A stretch of DNA of 64,000 nucleotides from Thermoleophilaceae bacterium (GTDB lineage Bacteria; Actinomycetota; Thermoleophilia; Solirubrobacterales; Thermoleophilaceae). The DNA is taken from NCBI GenBank assembly GCA_036378175.1, contig DASUWY010000040.1, positions 40,884 to 104,883 of the forward strand. The letters run 5' to 3'. Position numbers and translations under genes: made by a program. The stretch's first letter is position 1; each line of letters opens with the position of its first letter. Positions 24,808 to 34,680 of the stretch are shown here, piece after piece. The notes beneath the pieces are model-generated. The model searched no databases. It was not told the origin of the DNA and saw only the letters and a program-made list of their open reading frames with translations.

Positions 24808-25991
24808 AGCCCGTACGACCGGCCGATCACGTCCAGCATGATCTCGTCAGTGCCCGCGCCGATGCGGTTGAGCCGCGCGTCGCGCCAGGCGCGCTCGATG
24901 CCGACCTCCTTCATGTAGCCGGCGCCGCCGTGGATCTGGATGCACTCGTCGGCAACCTCCACCGCCACGCGCGCCGCGTACAGCTTGGCGATCGAGATCT
25001 CTCGCACTGGATACTCGCCGTTCTGGAAGCGCCAGGCGGTGGTGTAGACCATCTGCCGCGCGGTCTCGATCTTCGTGGCCATCTCGGCGAACTTGTGGCG
25101 GATCACCTGGAATTTGCCGATCGGCCTGCCGAAAGCCTTGCGGTCGAGCGCGTACTGGAGCGTCTTGTCGAAGCTCCGCTGCGCGCCGGCCACGCAGCCC
25201 GCCGCGCCGATCAGGCGCTCGCCCTGGAGCTCCCACATGATGTGGTAGAAGCCCTTGCCGATCTCGCCGAGCACCGCGTCCGCCGGCACGCGCACGTCCT
25301 GGAAGGCGAGCAGCGCCGTGTCGCTCGAATGCATGCCGAGCTTCTCGAGCCGCTTCTCGCGGATCACGCCCTCTGAGTTCATGTCCACGAGGAAGAGCGT
25401 GAAGCCGTCGTAGCCGGCCTCCGGGTCGGTCTTCGTCACGAGCACGATGAAGTCGGCGCGGTGGCCGTTCGTGATGAACGTCTTCGAGCCGTTGATCACG
25501 TACTCGTCGCCGTCTCGCACGGCGCGCGTTTTGATGCCCGACACGTCGCTGCCCGCGTCCGGCTCGGTGATCCCGAGGCACGAGATCTTCTCGCCCTTGA
25601 TCGCGGGCACGAGGTAGCGCTGCTTCTGCTCCTCGGTGCCGAACAGGAACACCGGAGGGGTGGCCATGTCCGTGTGCACGGCCACTCCCATCGCGACCCC
25701 GCCCGAGTTGCACTTCGCCATCTCCTCGGCGAGCACGATGTTGCAGTAGTAGTCCCCGCCCTGCCCGCCGTACTCCTCGGGGTAGGAGAGGCCGAGGAAG
25801 CCGAGCTCGCCCATGCGCGGGAAGATCGAGTCCGGGAACGTGGTCTCCTCCCACTCCTCGGCGTGAGGCGCCAGCTCCTTCTCCACGAAGCGCCCGATCG
25901 ACTCGCGCAGCTGGTCGTGCTCCGGCGTGAAGATGAAGTGCTTCTTGTGGCTCGTGAAGTCGGGCTTCAGGACGTTTGCGGCAGTGGCCAT
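24804..25991 (-). CDS. acyl-CoA dehydrogenase
   Basis: 395 aa, first gene of the operon and a clear paralogue of the dehydrogenase at its other end. ISCLGITEPDAGSDVSG, GSKTFITNGH and QIHGGAGYMKEVGIERAWRDAR are the family signatures. Both share the same N-terminal pattern (ExDxLRESIxRFVxKEL). The start ATG is clear. The two enzymes may differ in acyl chain specificity within one degradation route. Confidence 0.93.
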   Translation of the reverse strand: MATAANVLKPDFTSHKKHFIFTPEHDQLRESIGRFVEKELAPHAEEWEETTFPDSIFPRMGELGFLGLSYPEEYGGQGGDYYCNIVLAEEMAKCNSGGVAMGVAVHTDMATPPVFLFGTEEQKQRYLVPAIKGEKISCLGITEPDAGSDVSGIKTRAVRDGDEYVINGSKTFITNGHRADFIVLVTKTDPEAGYDGFTLFLVDMNSEGVIREKRLEKLGMHSSDTALLAFQDVRVPADAVLGEIGKGFYHIMWELQGERLIGAAGCVAGAQRSFDKTLQYALDRKAFGRPIGKFQVIRHKFAEMATKIETARQMVYTTAWRFQNGEYPVREISIAKLYAARVAVEVADECIQIHGGAGYMKEVGIERAWRDARLNRIGAGTDEIMLDVIGRSYGL

Positions 25992-26082
25992 GGCTCCTCC
26001 GGTCGGTGGTGGGCGGAGGCTAACTCAAAGCGGCGGCAAAGTAAACAGTGGCACTTCTTACTTGCTACCGGGCGTGGAGCCG

Positions 26083-26206
26083 AACTATCCCAACTGGGTG
26101 TTGTGAGAGAACAGCCCGATGGGATGGTGGCCCCGGCGCGCGGCTCGTGGAGGCTAACTATCCCAACTGGGTGTTGCGAGACAACAGCCCGATGGGATGG
26201 TGGCCC
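26083..26206. repeat. duplicated 51-bp stem-loop element
   Basis: Two direct copies, 26083-26133 and 26156-26206, differ at a few bases only (73-bp period). Each begins AACTATCCCAACTGGGTG and ends CCGATGGGATGGTGGCCC; ATCCCA near the start pairs with TGGGAT near the end, giving an imperfect hairpin. It lies upstream of the acyl-CoA dehydrogenase start and directly after the stop of the CAP-domain gene on the same strand, so it could be a terminator pair, leader or attenuator. Confidence 0.65.
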
Positions 26207-26216
26207 AGCGCTCGCG

Positions 26217-26663
26217 CTAGCGACGGGCCAGGTGGCCGACCCAGAGCGTGACGCGCTGGCCGTGCAACCGGCCTTCCGCGAAGCCGAAGCCGCCGTCCAC
26301 GTACGTCCGGTCCAGCAGGATCGCGTTGTGCTCAGGCGAGCGCTCCCACGCGCGCAGCATCAGACCCACGCCCGGAAATTCACCCGTGTGGTACGCGAGC
26401 ACCTCGCCCACGTAGCGGAAGCGCTGGGACACGTGGATGTGGTTGTCGTGACCGAAGTACTGGTGGCGCAGCATCCAGTGCGCGTAGCGGCGGGCGGAGC
26501 TGTCGAGCGCGCGGGTGTTGTGCAGGCGCGGCAGCCCGCGAGCCGCGCGGTAGGAGTTCACCTTCACCAGCATGGTGTGGCTTGGGCTTGCCAGGGCGGC
26601 GGGCGCAAACGCGAGCGCACACAGCAGAGCGGCGCACGCGGCGAGCGGACGGCGTCGGACCAT
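26217..26663 (-). CDS. secreted CAP (SCP/PR-1)-domain protein
   Basis: 148 aa. Signal peptide through about residue 26 (ends APAALASP). The CAP fold shows the usual order: VNSYRAARGLPRL, ALDSSARRYAHWML, HDNHIH, GEVLAY and WERSPEHNAILLD, with two His and the Glu of the conserved cavity. Bacterial members are extracytoplasmic and of largely unknown function. The trailing stem-loop repeat follows its stop. Confidence 0.85.
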   Translation of the reverse strand: MVRRRPLAACAALLCALAFAPAALASPSHTMLVKVNSYRAARGLPRLHNTRALDSSARRYAHWMLRHQYFGHDNHIHVSQRFRYVGEVLAYHTGEFPGVGLMLRAWERSPEHNAILLDRTYVDGGFGFAEGRLHGQRVTLWVGHLARR

Positions 26664-26700
26664 GCATCGTGGTTATACCCACCGGCGCGGCGAGCGAGGC

Positions 26701-27399
26701 CTACTGCCCTTGTTTGCGCAAATTTGCGAGGACCGAGCGCTTGTAGGCGGCGACGAACTGCTTGAGCCGCTGGCCGTCCACGCTGCTGATCGCCACATAG
26801 CGCATGCCGGTCCCGCCACCGACGTGGCGGACGATGCGCGCCTCGCCCACCACGGTGGGACCGCGGTCCGGGACGTCGAGCTCCACCCACCAGCGCTCCA
26901 CCGCTGCCGGCAGGTGCTCTTCAGCGAGGAGCCCCTCGGCACTCACGTCGCGCGTGCGCGTGACGATCCGCTCGCCCGCACGCGCACCCTCCGCGTCAAG
27001 CGGGATGAGTCGAAGCGGCAGCGCCACCTCCACGCGCGCGTGGCGTCGGCGCTGCGGAACGGTCACCTTGTCGGTGACGGTGAAGCGCAAGTCGCGGTCC
27101 ACCTCGTCGCGCCGCGCCTCGCCGCGGAGCGTGACGAGCCGCGAGCGGTACTCGAAGGTCAGGAGCGCGTTGGTGGCGGCCGTGGCAACGCGCGCGTCGC
27201 CGCCCGCTTCCACAGGCTCGAGCGTTGCCACTCCGCCGTCGACGGCCAGCACCAAACACTCGACGCTGACGCTAGGCCGATCAATCTCCAGTGTCACGAG
27301 CTGATGCTCGCGCAGTCGCCGCAACCTCTCCCTCCGCTCGCCTGGCGCGAATGTATGGTGCCAGGCGAACGGTTGACGGGCTCGGTGACGATCCGTCAA
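26701..27399 (-). CDS. PilZ domain protein (c-di-GMP receptor-like)
   Basis: 232 aa. C-terminal PilZ domain with RRRHARVEV (RxxxR) at about residues 116-124 and DVSAEGLL (D/NxSxxG) at about 148-155, the two c-di-GMP-binding motifs. The N-terminal half (VTLEIDRPSVSVECLVLAVDG) is a YcgR-like beta domain. The start is uncertain: TTG 27399 is the longest, with no clear ribosome site. No motility or diguanylate cyclase genes are adjacent, so the output is unknown. Confidence 0.82.
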   Translation of the reverse strand: MTDRHRARQPFAWHHTFAPGERRERLRRLREHQLVTLEIDRPSVSVECLVLAVDGGVATLEPVEAGGDARVATAATNALLTFEYRSRLVTLRGEARRDEVDRDLRFTVTDKVTVPQRRRHARVEVALPLRLIPLDAEGARAGERIVTRTRDVSAEGLLAEEHLPAAVERWWVELDVPDRGPTVVGEARIVRHVGGGTGMRYVAISSVDGQRLKQFVAAYKRSVLANLRKQGQ

Positions 27400-27438
27400 T
27401 GTAAGGAGTAGAACTTCCCACTTCCAACGGGAGAGCGC

Positions 27439-28224
27439 TTGGCCTACGACACGATCCTCTACGACGTTGCCGACAGCGGCGTCGCCACGATCACCCTCAA
27501 CCAGCCGGATACGCGCAACGCGCTGTCGAACGAGCTGCTGGGTGAGTTGATCGACGCGCTCGTGGCCGCGCGCGACGACGACAAGGTGCGCTGCGTTGTG
27601 CTCGCCTCATCGCACGAGAAGATCTGGTCCTCGGGGGCGAACCTCGCGGGTTTCGACGCCGACGTGCCGCTCGTGCACAAGCATCTCGGCTCTGAGCGCT
27701 TCGTCCACATCTTCAGGCTGCTCGGCGAGCTCGGAAAGCCATCAATCTGCGCGGCCGGTGGCCACGTGCTGGCCGGCGCGTTCGGCATCGCGCTCGCCTG
27801 TGACCTCGTGATCGCGAAGGAGGGCGTGACCTTCTCCACCCCGGAGATCAACGTCGGCGTGTTCCCGTTCATGATCATGGCGCTGATCTATCGCAACGTT
27901 CCGCGCAAGAAGACGAACGAGCTGCTCCTGCTGGGCGAGCGGATCGAGGCGCGCGACGCGCTCGAGGCCGGGATCGTGAACAGGGTGGTGAAGGCGAGCG
28001 AGTTCGACGCCGCTGTGAACGAGTGGGCGAAGAAGCTCGCGTCGAAGTCGCCGCTGATCATGCGGCTCGGCAAGGACGCGATGTTCCGCCAGCAGGACAT
28101 GGCGTTCCTCGACGCGCTCGACTACCTGCGCTCGCAGCTCACGATCGCGCTCTCCACCGAGGACATCGCCGAGGGTGTGAAGGCGTTCTTCGAGAAGCGC
28201 GAGCCGCAGTGGACGGGGCGATGA
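27439..28224 (+). CDS. enoyl-CoA hydratase/isomerase family protein
   Basis: 261 aa crotonase-fold enzyme. The oxyanion-hole segments are SSGANLAGF and AAGGHVLAGAFGIALACDL; one catalytic Glu is kept in STPEINVGVFP, while the other usual Glu position is less clear. TTG start at 27439. Its ATGA overlap with the arginase-family gene starts an operon-like run through the carboxyltransferase, BKACE and CoA-transferase genes. Confidence 0.88.
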   Translation: MAYDTILYDVADSGVATITLNQPDTRNALSNELLGELIDALVAARDDDKVRCVVLASSHEKIWSSGANLAGFDADVPLVHKHLGSERFVHIFRLLGELGKPSICAAGGHVLAGAFGIALACDLVIAKEGVTFSTPEINVGVFPFMIMALIYRNVPRKKTNELLLLGERIEARDALEAGIVNRVVKASEFDAAVNEWAKKLASKSPLIMRLGKDAMFRQQDMAFLDALDYLRSQLTIALSTEDIAEGVKAFFEKREPQWTGR

Positions 28225-29063
28225 GCATCTCGCTGATCGCACACCGTTGCCGCACCTCCGATCGCACGGCGGGCGCGGCGCGCGGCGTCGACGAGCTGGC
28301 GCAGCTGGTGGCCAAGCGGCTCGGGCGCGAGCCGCGCGCGATCGGCTCGCCATCCGAGCCGCGCGTGGCGGACTGGCGCGAGGACCTTGTGAACTCGCGT
28401 GGCTGCCTGCTCGAGGCCGGCGGTCAGGTGGACGACGCGCTGTCCGGCAACAACGTCCCGGTCCTGCTCGCCGGGGAGTGCTCGATCGCGCTCACCACAC
28501 TGAAGGCCGCGCTCAAGAACCGCCCCGACGCGAAGGTGCTGTGGTTCGACGCTCACGGCGACTTCAACACGCCCGAGACCTCCCCGAGCGCCTACCTCGG
28601 CGGCATGGCCCTCGCGGGCGCTTGCGGCGTGTGGGAGGCGGGGCTCGCGGATCCGATCGACGCGGAGCGCGTGGTGCTCGTGGGCGGGCGCGACCTAGAT
28701 CCGCGCGAGCGCGAGCTGCTCGACGAGAGCGCCGTGACGGTGATCGGCGCGTCCCCGGACGAGATCGTTCAAATCCAGAACGCGATCGAGCGCGCGCCGT
28801 TGTTCGTGCACCTCGACCTCGACGTGATGGGCCCGGAGTCGTTCCACACCACGCAGGTGCCGGCACCGGGCGGCCTCGCCGCGGCGGAGCTCTACGACCT
28901 GCTCGAGGCCATCACCGAGGAGTGCGAGGTGATCGGATTCGAGGTCACCGGATTCGACGCCCCCGAGGACGAAGCCGAGCGTCAGCGCGCCGCCTCGGTT
29001 GCCGTGCACGTGCTCGACCCACTGCTGGAAGCGGTGCAGAGGGGCGCCCGTGTCTCAAACTGA
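28221..29063 (+). CDS. arginase/agmatinase/formiminoglutamase family protein with altered metal site
   Basis: 280 aa ureohydrolase fold. WFDAHGDFNT (about residues 110-119) is the DAHxD metal motif and HLDLDVMG gives the late DxD pair. The usual GGDHS motif reads AGECS (about residues 84-88), so the first His ligand is Cys. That may mean a different metal or a non-guanidine substrate. Its stop overlaps the start of the carboxyltransferase gene by 14 nt. Substrate unknown. Confidence 0.8.
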   Translation: MSISLIAHRCRTSDRTAGAARGVDELAQLVAKRLGREPRAIGSPSEPRVADWREDLVNSRGCLLEAGGQVDDALSGNNVPVLLAGECSIALTTLKAALKNRPDAKVLWFDAHGDFNTPETSPSAYLGGMALAGACGVWEAGLADPIDAERVVLVGGRDLDPRERELLDESAVTVIGASPDEIVQIQNAIERAPLFVHLDLDVMGPESFHTTQVPAPGGLAAAELYDLLEAITEECEVIGFEVTGFDAPEDEAERQRAASVAVHVLDPLLEAVQRGARVSN

Positions 29064-30651
29064 CGCCCCGCGCGCGGCCGCGGGCGAGCTGGTGGCGCGG
29101 CCGCCGCTGCGCTCGCTCGTCGACGACCTCCACGAGCGCCGCGAGCGCGCCCGGCTCGGCGGCGGGAGGGAGAAGATCGAACGCCAGCACGCTGACGACA
29201 AGCTCACCGCGCGCGAGCGGCTTGCGCTGCTGATCGACGAGGGCACGTTCACCGAGCTCGGCATCCACGGCCGGCCGCATTTCTCGCAGCGGGCGATGGA
29301 GGGCAAGGAGGCGCCGGCGGACGGGGTGATCACGGGTTACGGCAAGGTGGACGGGCGGCTCGTGGCCGTGTGCGCGTACGACTTCACGGTGATGGCCGGC
29401 TCGATGGGCATGACCGGCGAGCTGAAGGTGGCGCGGCTGCGCGAGCTCGCGCTCCAGAAGCGCATCCCCTTCATATGGCTGCTCGACTCCGCAGGCGCGC
29501 GCATCCAGGAGGCCGCCGGCTCGCTGTTCGCCGGCTCCGGTCACCTCTTCCGCGAGGAGGTTGTGATGAGCGGCGTGATCCCGCAGATCGCCGCGCTGAT
29601 GGGGCCGTGCGCCGCGGGCACCGCCTACATCCCCGGCCTCGCCGACTTCGTGCCGATGGTGAAGGGCCGCGGCTCCATGGCACTCGCCGGTCCCTACCTG
29701 ACGAAGGCGGTCACCGGCGAGGACGTGACCCAGGAGGACCTCGGCGGCTCGAAGGTGCACACGCGCATCAGCGGCGTGGGAGACCTCGAGGTGGGTTCCG
29801 ACGAGGAGTGCATCGCGGCGATCAAGGAGTACCTCTCGTTCTTCCCGCAGAACTGCGAGGAGGCGCCGCCTGTGCGCGAGGCGGCGGACCCTGTGGAGCG
29901 GATGGACGACGAACTGCTCGACGTCCTGCCGGACTCGCCACGCAAGCCGTACGACATGTACGACGTGATCCGCCGCATCGTCGACGACGGCGCCTACTTC
30001 GACCTCAAGCCGCGCTGGGCTCGCACGATCATCACCTGCTTGGCGCGGATGGGAGGGCGGCCGGTGGGCATCGTGGCCAACCAGCCGAAGCACCTCGGCG
30101 GGATCCTCGAGAACGACTCCGCCGACAAGGCCGCGCGCTTCATCAACCTGTGCGACGCGTTCGGCATCCCGCTGCTCTTCCTGCAGGACGTGCCCGGCTT
30201 CATGGTGGGTACGAAGGTCGAGCAGGCCGGGATCATCCGGCACGGCGCGAAGATGCTCTACGCGGTGTCGCGCGCGACGGTGCCGAAGGTGACCGTGGTG
30301 ATCCGCAAGGCGTACGGCGCGGGCTACTACGTGATGTGCGGCAAGGCGTATGAGCCGGACCTGATCGTGGCCTGGCCGTCAGCCGAGATCTCCGTGATGG
30401 GACCGGAGGGCGCCGTGAACATCATCTTCCGCAAGCAGATCGAGGCGTCCGAGGACCCGGACGCGATGCGCGCGCAGATGATCGAGGGAATCCGCAAGTC
30501 GATCGATCCATACATCGCCGCGGGCAACGCGATGATCGATGACGTAATCGATCCGCGGGAGACGCGGCCAACGGTGATCCGCGCATTTGAAATGGCACAG
30601 ACGAAGCGGGTCGAGCGGCCGTGGAAGAAGCACGGCGTAACGCCCGTGTAG
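29050..30651 (+). CDS. acyl-CoA carboxylase carboxyltransferase (beta) subunit
   Basis: 533 aa, full length for propionyl-, methylcrotonyl- or geranyl-CoA carboxylase beta subunits. The N-terminal crotonase half includes LDSAGARIQEAAGSLFAGSG; the C-terminal half includes FLQDVPGFMVG, AYGAGYYVM and PSAEISVMGPEGAVNI. It transfers CO2 from biotin to an acyl-CoA. No biotin-carrying alpha subunit is in the window. GTG start inside the upstream gene. The terminal TAG is formed with the first G of a heptamer repeat array. Confidence 0.92.
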   Translation: MSQTDAPRAAAGELVARPPLRSLVDDLHERRERARLGGGREKIERQHADDKLTARERLALLIDEGTFTELGIHGRPHFSQRAMEGKEAPADGVITGYGKVDGRLVAVCAYDFTVMAGSMGMTGELKVARLRELALQKRIPFIWLLDSAGARIQEAAGSLFAGSGHLFREEVVMSGVIPQIAALMGPCAAGTAYIPGLADFVPMVKGRGSMALAGPYLTKAVTGEDVTQEDLGGSKVHTRISGVGDLEVGSDEECIAAIKEYLSFFPQNCEEAPPVREAADPVERMDDELLDVLPDSPRKPYDMYDVIRRIVDDGAYFDLKPRWARTIITCLARMGGRPVGIVANQPKHLGGILENDSADKAARFINLCDAFGIPLLFLQDVPGFMVGTKVEQAGIIRHGAKMLYAVSRATVPKVTVVIRKAYGAGYYVMCGKAYEPDLIVAWPSAEISVMGPEGAVNIIFRKQIEASEDPDAMRAQMIEGIRKSIDPYIAAGNAMIDDVIDPRETRPTVIRAFEMAQTKRVERPWKKHGVTPV

Positions 30652-31127
30652 GTGACTGGTGACTGGTGACTGGTACTTAGGTCCGCACGGTTCGGGGGAG
30701 ACTTTGGATCAGGCCGTTGAGCATTCGGCCGATTCGCTTCGCTCGGTCGCTCGCCGTCGGTGGGCAGGGCAGATCCCTGGCCTCGGCGCGGGCGATCCAG
30801 TGCTGCAGCTCGTGTGCAGAACCACGGGCGATGAACAAGAACCGAAGTTGATCTGGCCTCGACCCGCGCCCGAACGCCTCAGCGATGTTGGCGCCTATCG
30901 AATCTGCCGCTCGGATCGTCTGAATCCCGCTCGACCAGAGGTCAGCCTTGTCCCATACGCGAACGGCCTGACGTACCTCGTCAGAGAGTTGCGCGGCGAC
31001 TCGATACACGTCGAGGGTCTCAAATCCAGGCGACTCCACTCTCCCCTAAGTGCCGCCGTTCCCCGCCTCGCCCCCTCGGGCGCCGACGAGTTCGAGACCA
31101 GTCACCAGTCACCAGTCACCAGTCACC
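30651..31127. mobile_element. cassette with terminal inverted heptamer arrays carrying a four-helix-bundle gene (locus A)
   Basis: The left end has 3 x GGTGACT (30651-30671); the right end has 4 x AGTCACC (31100-31127), the exact reverse complement. The first G of the left array is the last base of the carboxyltransferase TAG stop. The right array ends just before the ribosome site (GGAAGAAGG) of the next gene. The single gene inside runs against the operon, so the 477-bp cassette splits a same-strand gene series without damaging either neighbour. Confidence 0.65.
30677..31039 (-). CDS. four-helix-bundle protein, 23S rRNA intervening-sequence protein family
   Basis: 120 aa, all-helical. LWSSGIQTIRAADSIGANIAEAFGRGSRPDQLRFLFIARGSAHELQHWI (here shortened to key parts: RAADSIGANIAEA and RFLFIARGSAHELQHW) is the family core. 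Members are found in 23S rRNA insertions and resemble the Avd protein of diversity-generating retroelements, but no reverse transcriptase or template repeat is here. GTG start directly after a GGGGAGA. It is clearly paralogous to the protein at 45977-46315 and sits in the same kind of cassette. Biochemical role unknown. Confidence 0.85.
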   Translation of the reverse strand: MESPGFETLDVYRVAAQLSDEVRQAVRVWDKADLWSSGIQTIRAADSIGANIAEAFGRGSRPDQLRFLFIARGSAHELQHWIARAEARDLPCPPTASDRAKRIGRMLNGLIQSLPRTVRT

Positions 31128-31143
31128 CGGAAGAAGGCCGCGA

Positions 31144-32024
31144 TTGAGCTTCAGCGACCCAGCGATCATCACCAACTCAATAAGCGGCGTTGTCGCCAAC
31201 CGCGAGCAGTGCCCCGGCATCCCCTACACGCCCGAGGAGTACGCCGAGGAGGCTCGGCGCGCCGTCGAGGAGGGCGCGGCGATGATCCACATCCACGCGC
31301 GCAAGCCGGATGGGTCGCCGAGCTTCGAGGTGGAGGACTTCCGCAACATCACCGAGGCGATCCTCGGCGCCGTGGACGACGTGATCATCAACTACTCCAC
31401 CGGCGCGATCGGCATCCCGATCGAGAAGCGCCTGGAGTACCTGCGCGAGCTCAAGCCCGATGTGGCCGCTTTGAACATGGGCTCGATGAACTACGCGAAG
31501 TACTCGAGGCGGCGCAAGGACTTCGTGTTCACCAGCGTGTTCGAGAACAGCTTCGACACGATCAGGACCTTCCTCACGGAGATGGTCGAACTGGGAATCA
31601 GGCCGGAGCACGAGTGCTTCGACTCGGGCCATCTCGCCAACCTCGACCCGTTCCTCGACATGGGCCTGCTCAAGGAGCCCCTGCAAATTTCCCTGGTAAT
31701 GGGGGTAAATGGCGGCATTCGCCCGACCGCCAAGAACCTGGCGCACATGGCGAGCGAGGTGCCAGGCGGCGCGGACGGTCCGAACAACTGGGGCGTGATC
31801 GGCATCTCGCGGAACCAGTGGTCGCTGATCGCGGCCGCGCTCGCGCTGGGCGGGAACGTGCGCGCCGGTTTCGAGGACAACTTCTACCTGCCGGGCGGCG
31901 AGATGGCCCGCTCGAACGGCGACCTCATCGCCCAGTCGCGCAAGATGGTTGAGGACGTCGGCCGCCGCCCGGCAAGCGTGGCGGAGGCGCGCGAGCTGCT
32001 CGGCGTGCCCAAGCGAGCGGTGGC

Positions 32025-32028
<4 letters not shown>
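31144..32028 (+). CDS. beta-keto acid cleavage enzyme (BKACE, DUF849; 3-keto-5-aminohexanoate cleavage-like)
   Basis: 294 aa TIM-barrel zinc enzyme that condenses a beta-keto acid with acetyl-CoA to release acetoacetate and a new acyl-CoA. The zinc pair is HIHARKPDG (His about 49 and 51); ECFDSGHLANL and VMGVNGGIRPT are typical later segments. TTG start, with GGAAGAAGG upstream. It overlaps the CoA-transferase gene by 4 nt. Substrate not assignable; the neighbours suggest carboxylated or keto acyl-CoA breakdown. Confidence 0.88.
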
Positions 32029-33244
<1,216 letters not shown>

Positions 33245-33248
<4 letters not shown>

Positions 33249-33940
33249 GCTCGAACGGCCTTCTCAAGATGAGCGAGCTGGCCGAAGCGAGCGGCGTGAG
33301 CGCCGGCACGATCAAGCACTACCTGCGCGAGGGCCTGCTCCCCGAGCCGGTGAAGACCTCGCGCAACATGGCCTACTACCCGCCCGATTTCGTTGAGCGG
33401 ATCAAGCTGATCAAGCAGCTCCAGGAGGAGCGCTTCATGCCCCTCAAGGTGATCAAGGGGATGCTCGACGAGGATCCCGACCGGGCGAAGGCGCTCATCG
33501 AGCTCGAGGACCGCATCCTGGAGCACGCGCTCGCGGGGGAGGAGAAGCGCACGTCCGCCGCTGAGGTGAAGCGCCGCTACGAGATGCCGCAGGAGGTGCT
33601 GCGGCGCCTCGAGGAGCTCGGGATCCTCACCCCGAACAGCCGCGGCTACTCGCAGTCGGACGTGAAGGTGGTGGAGGCGATCAGCCGCTTCCGTGCCGGC
33701 GGCTACGACGAGCGCATCGGCTTCACGGTGTACGACACGCTGCGCTACAAGCGCGTGCTGCAGGACCTCGTGAAGGAAGAGGTGAGCGTGCTGATGGAGC
33801 GCCTCGCCGGAGAGATGGACACGGACTCGGCGGTGGAGCTGATCGAGGCCGGCTCGGCGCCGCTGCAGGACCTGATCGCGGCGCTTCACTCGAAGCTGCT
33901 CATCGCCGAGCTGCAGGAGCAACGCGCGCAGCGAAGCTAG
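33245..33940 (+). CDS. MerR family transcriptional regulator
   Basis: 231 aa. N-terminal helix-turn-helix and wing: KMSELAEASGVSAGTIKHYLREGLLP, MAYYPPDFVERIKLIKQLQ. A second helical region (VLRRLEELGILTPNSRGYSQSDVKVVEAI) looks like another MerR-type wing, so this is a two-HTH type with an effector-binding or dimer C-terminus. As the last gene of the acyl-CoA operon (4-nt overlap), it is probably its own regulator, maybe binding an acyl-CoA. Confidence 0.85.
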
Positions 33941-33956
33941 GCCGTGCCGGGCGCGC

Positions 33957-34574
33957 TCAGCGGGGCGCGCCGTGATCCTTCAGCAACTGCGAGCAGGCGA
34001 GGTCGGCGGTCCACTGCTCGTACTGCTTGGGGCTCCAGCCGCGGTGACCTACGAGGAGCTGCCAGACGTCCGGGTGGTTGATCGTCCAGAGCACGTCGGC
34101 AGCCCGCTCCACGCCAAGTCCCTTCTTCAGCGCCTTCTTCCGCGCCAGGCTCTTCACGATGTCGCGCTGGCTCTCGCGGTACTCCGTGAGAATCCGCCGG
34201 TCGAGAGCCGCGATGTCCGGGTCGCTGGGCGCGGCCGCGCGGATCACCCCGAACACCGCGCCGAGCCGTTCCTTGGCCTGCCGTGAGTTGGCCGCGTTCT
34301 GCCTGAGCTGCCGCTCCGGATCTGGCTCGTTGAGGAGCTCACGGAAGATCGGGCGTTCGCGCACCGGCGTCTCGTCCAGGTCCCCGCGCAGGAGCATGTT
34401 CCAGAGCGCGCGCAGCACGCCGCCCTTGGTCTCAAAGGCCACGTAGACCGTCTTCAGCGCGACGCCGGCCTCATGGGCAATAGCGGCCATCGTCGTGGGG
34501 GCGTATCCGTCGTTCTCGAACAGCCGCTGCGCGGCCTCGAGGATCGCGCGGCGAGTGGCAGCGGCCTGCTCCAC
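33957..34574 (-). CDS. TetR family transcriptional regulator
   Basis: 205 aa. The HTH covers about residues 8-55 (RRAILEAAQRLFENDGYAPTTMAAIAHEAGVALKTVYVAFETKGG). The C-terminal helical ligand domain is not assignable. GTG start. It is divergent from the methyltransferase gene across a 106-bp region with a candidate promoter, so control of that gene is likely. Confidence 0.88.
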   Translation of the reverse strand: MEQAAATRRAILEAAQRLFENDGYAPTTMAAIAHEAGVALKTVYVAFETKGGVLRALWNMLLRGDLDETPVRERPIFRELLNEPDPERQLRQNAANSRQAKERLGAVFGVIRAAAPSDPDIAALDRRILTEYRESQRDIVKSLARKKALKKGLGVERAADVLWTINHPDVWQLLVGHRGWSPKQYEQWTADLACSQLLKDHGAPR

Positions 34575-34605
34575 GCGCCGCGGCGAGTTGTAACTCCGCT
34601 TGCCC

Positions 34606-34666
34606 TTGACAGTCCCTGCGATTCCGTTACCCTAGCACTCACTTCATTACATTCAACGAGTAACGA
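34606..34666 (+). promoter_or_regulatory. divergent promoter region of the TetR and methyltransferase genes
   Basis: TTGACA (34606-34611), 16-bp spacer, TACCCT (34628-34633) is a good promoter candidate toward the methyltransferase. GTTAC at 34626-34630 and GTAAC at 34660-34664 are inverted half-sites around it and could bind the TetR protein; this part is weak. Confidence 0.35.
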
Positions 34667-34680
34667 ATTAGGAGATGAAG

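Noticed and set aside
30651..30671. Heptamer arrays as CRISPR
   Set aside because: Units are 7 bp with no spacers and no cas genes.
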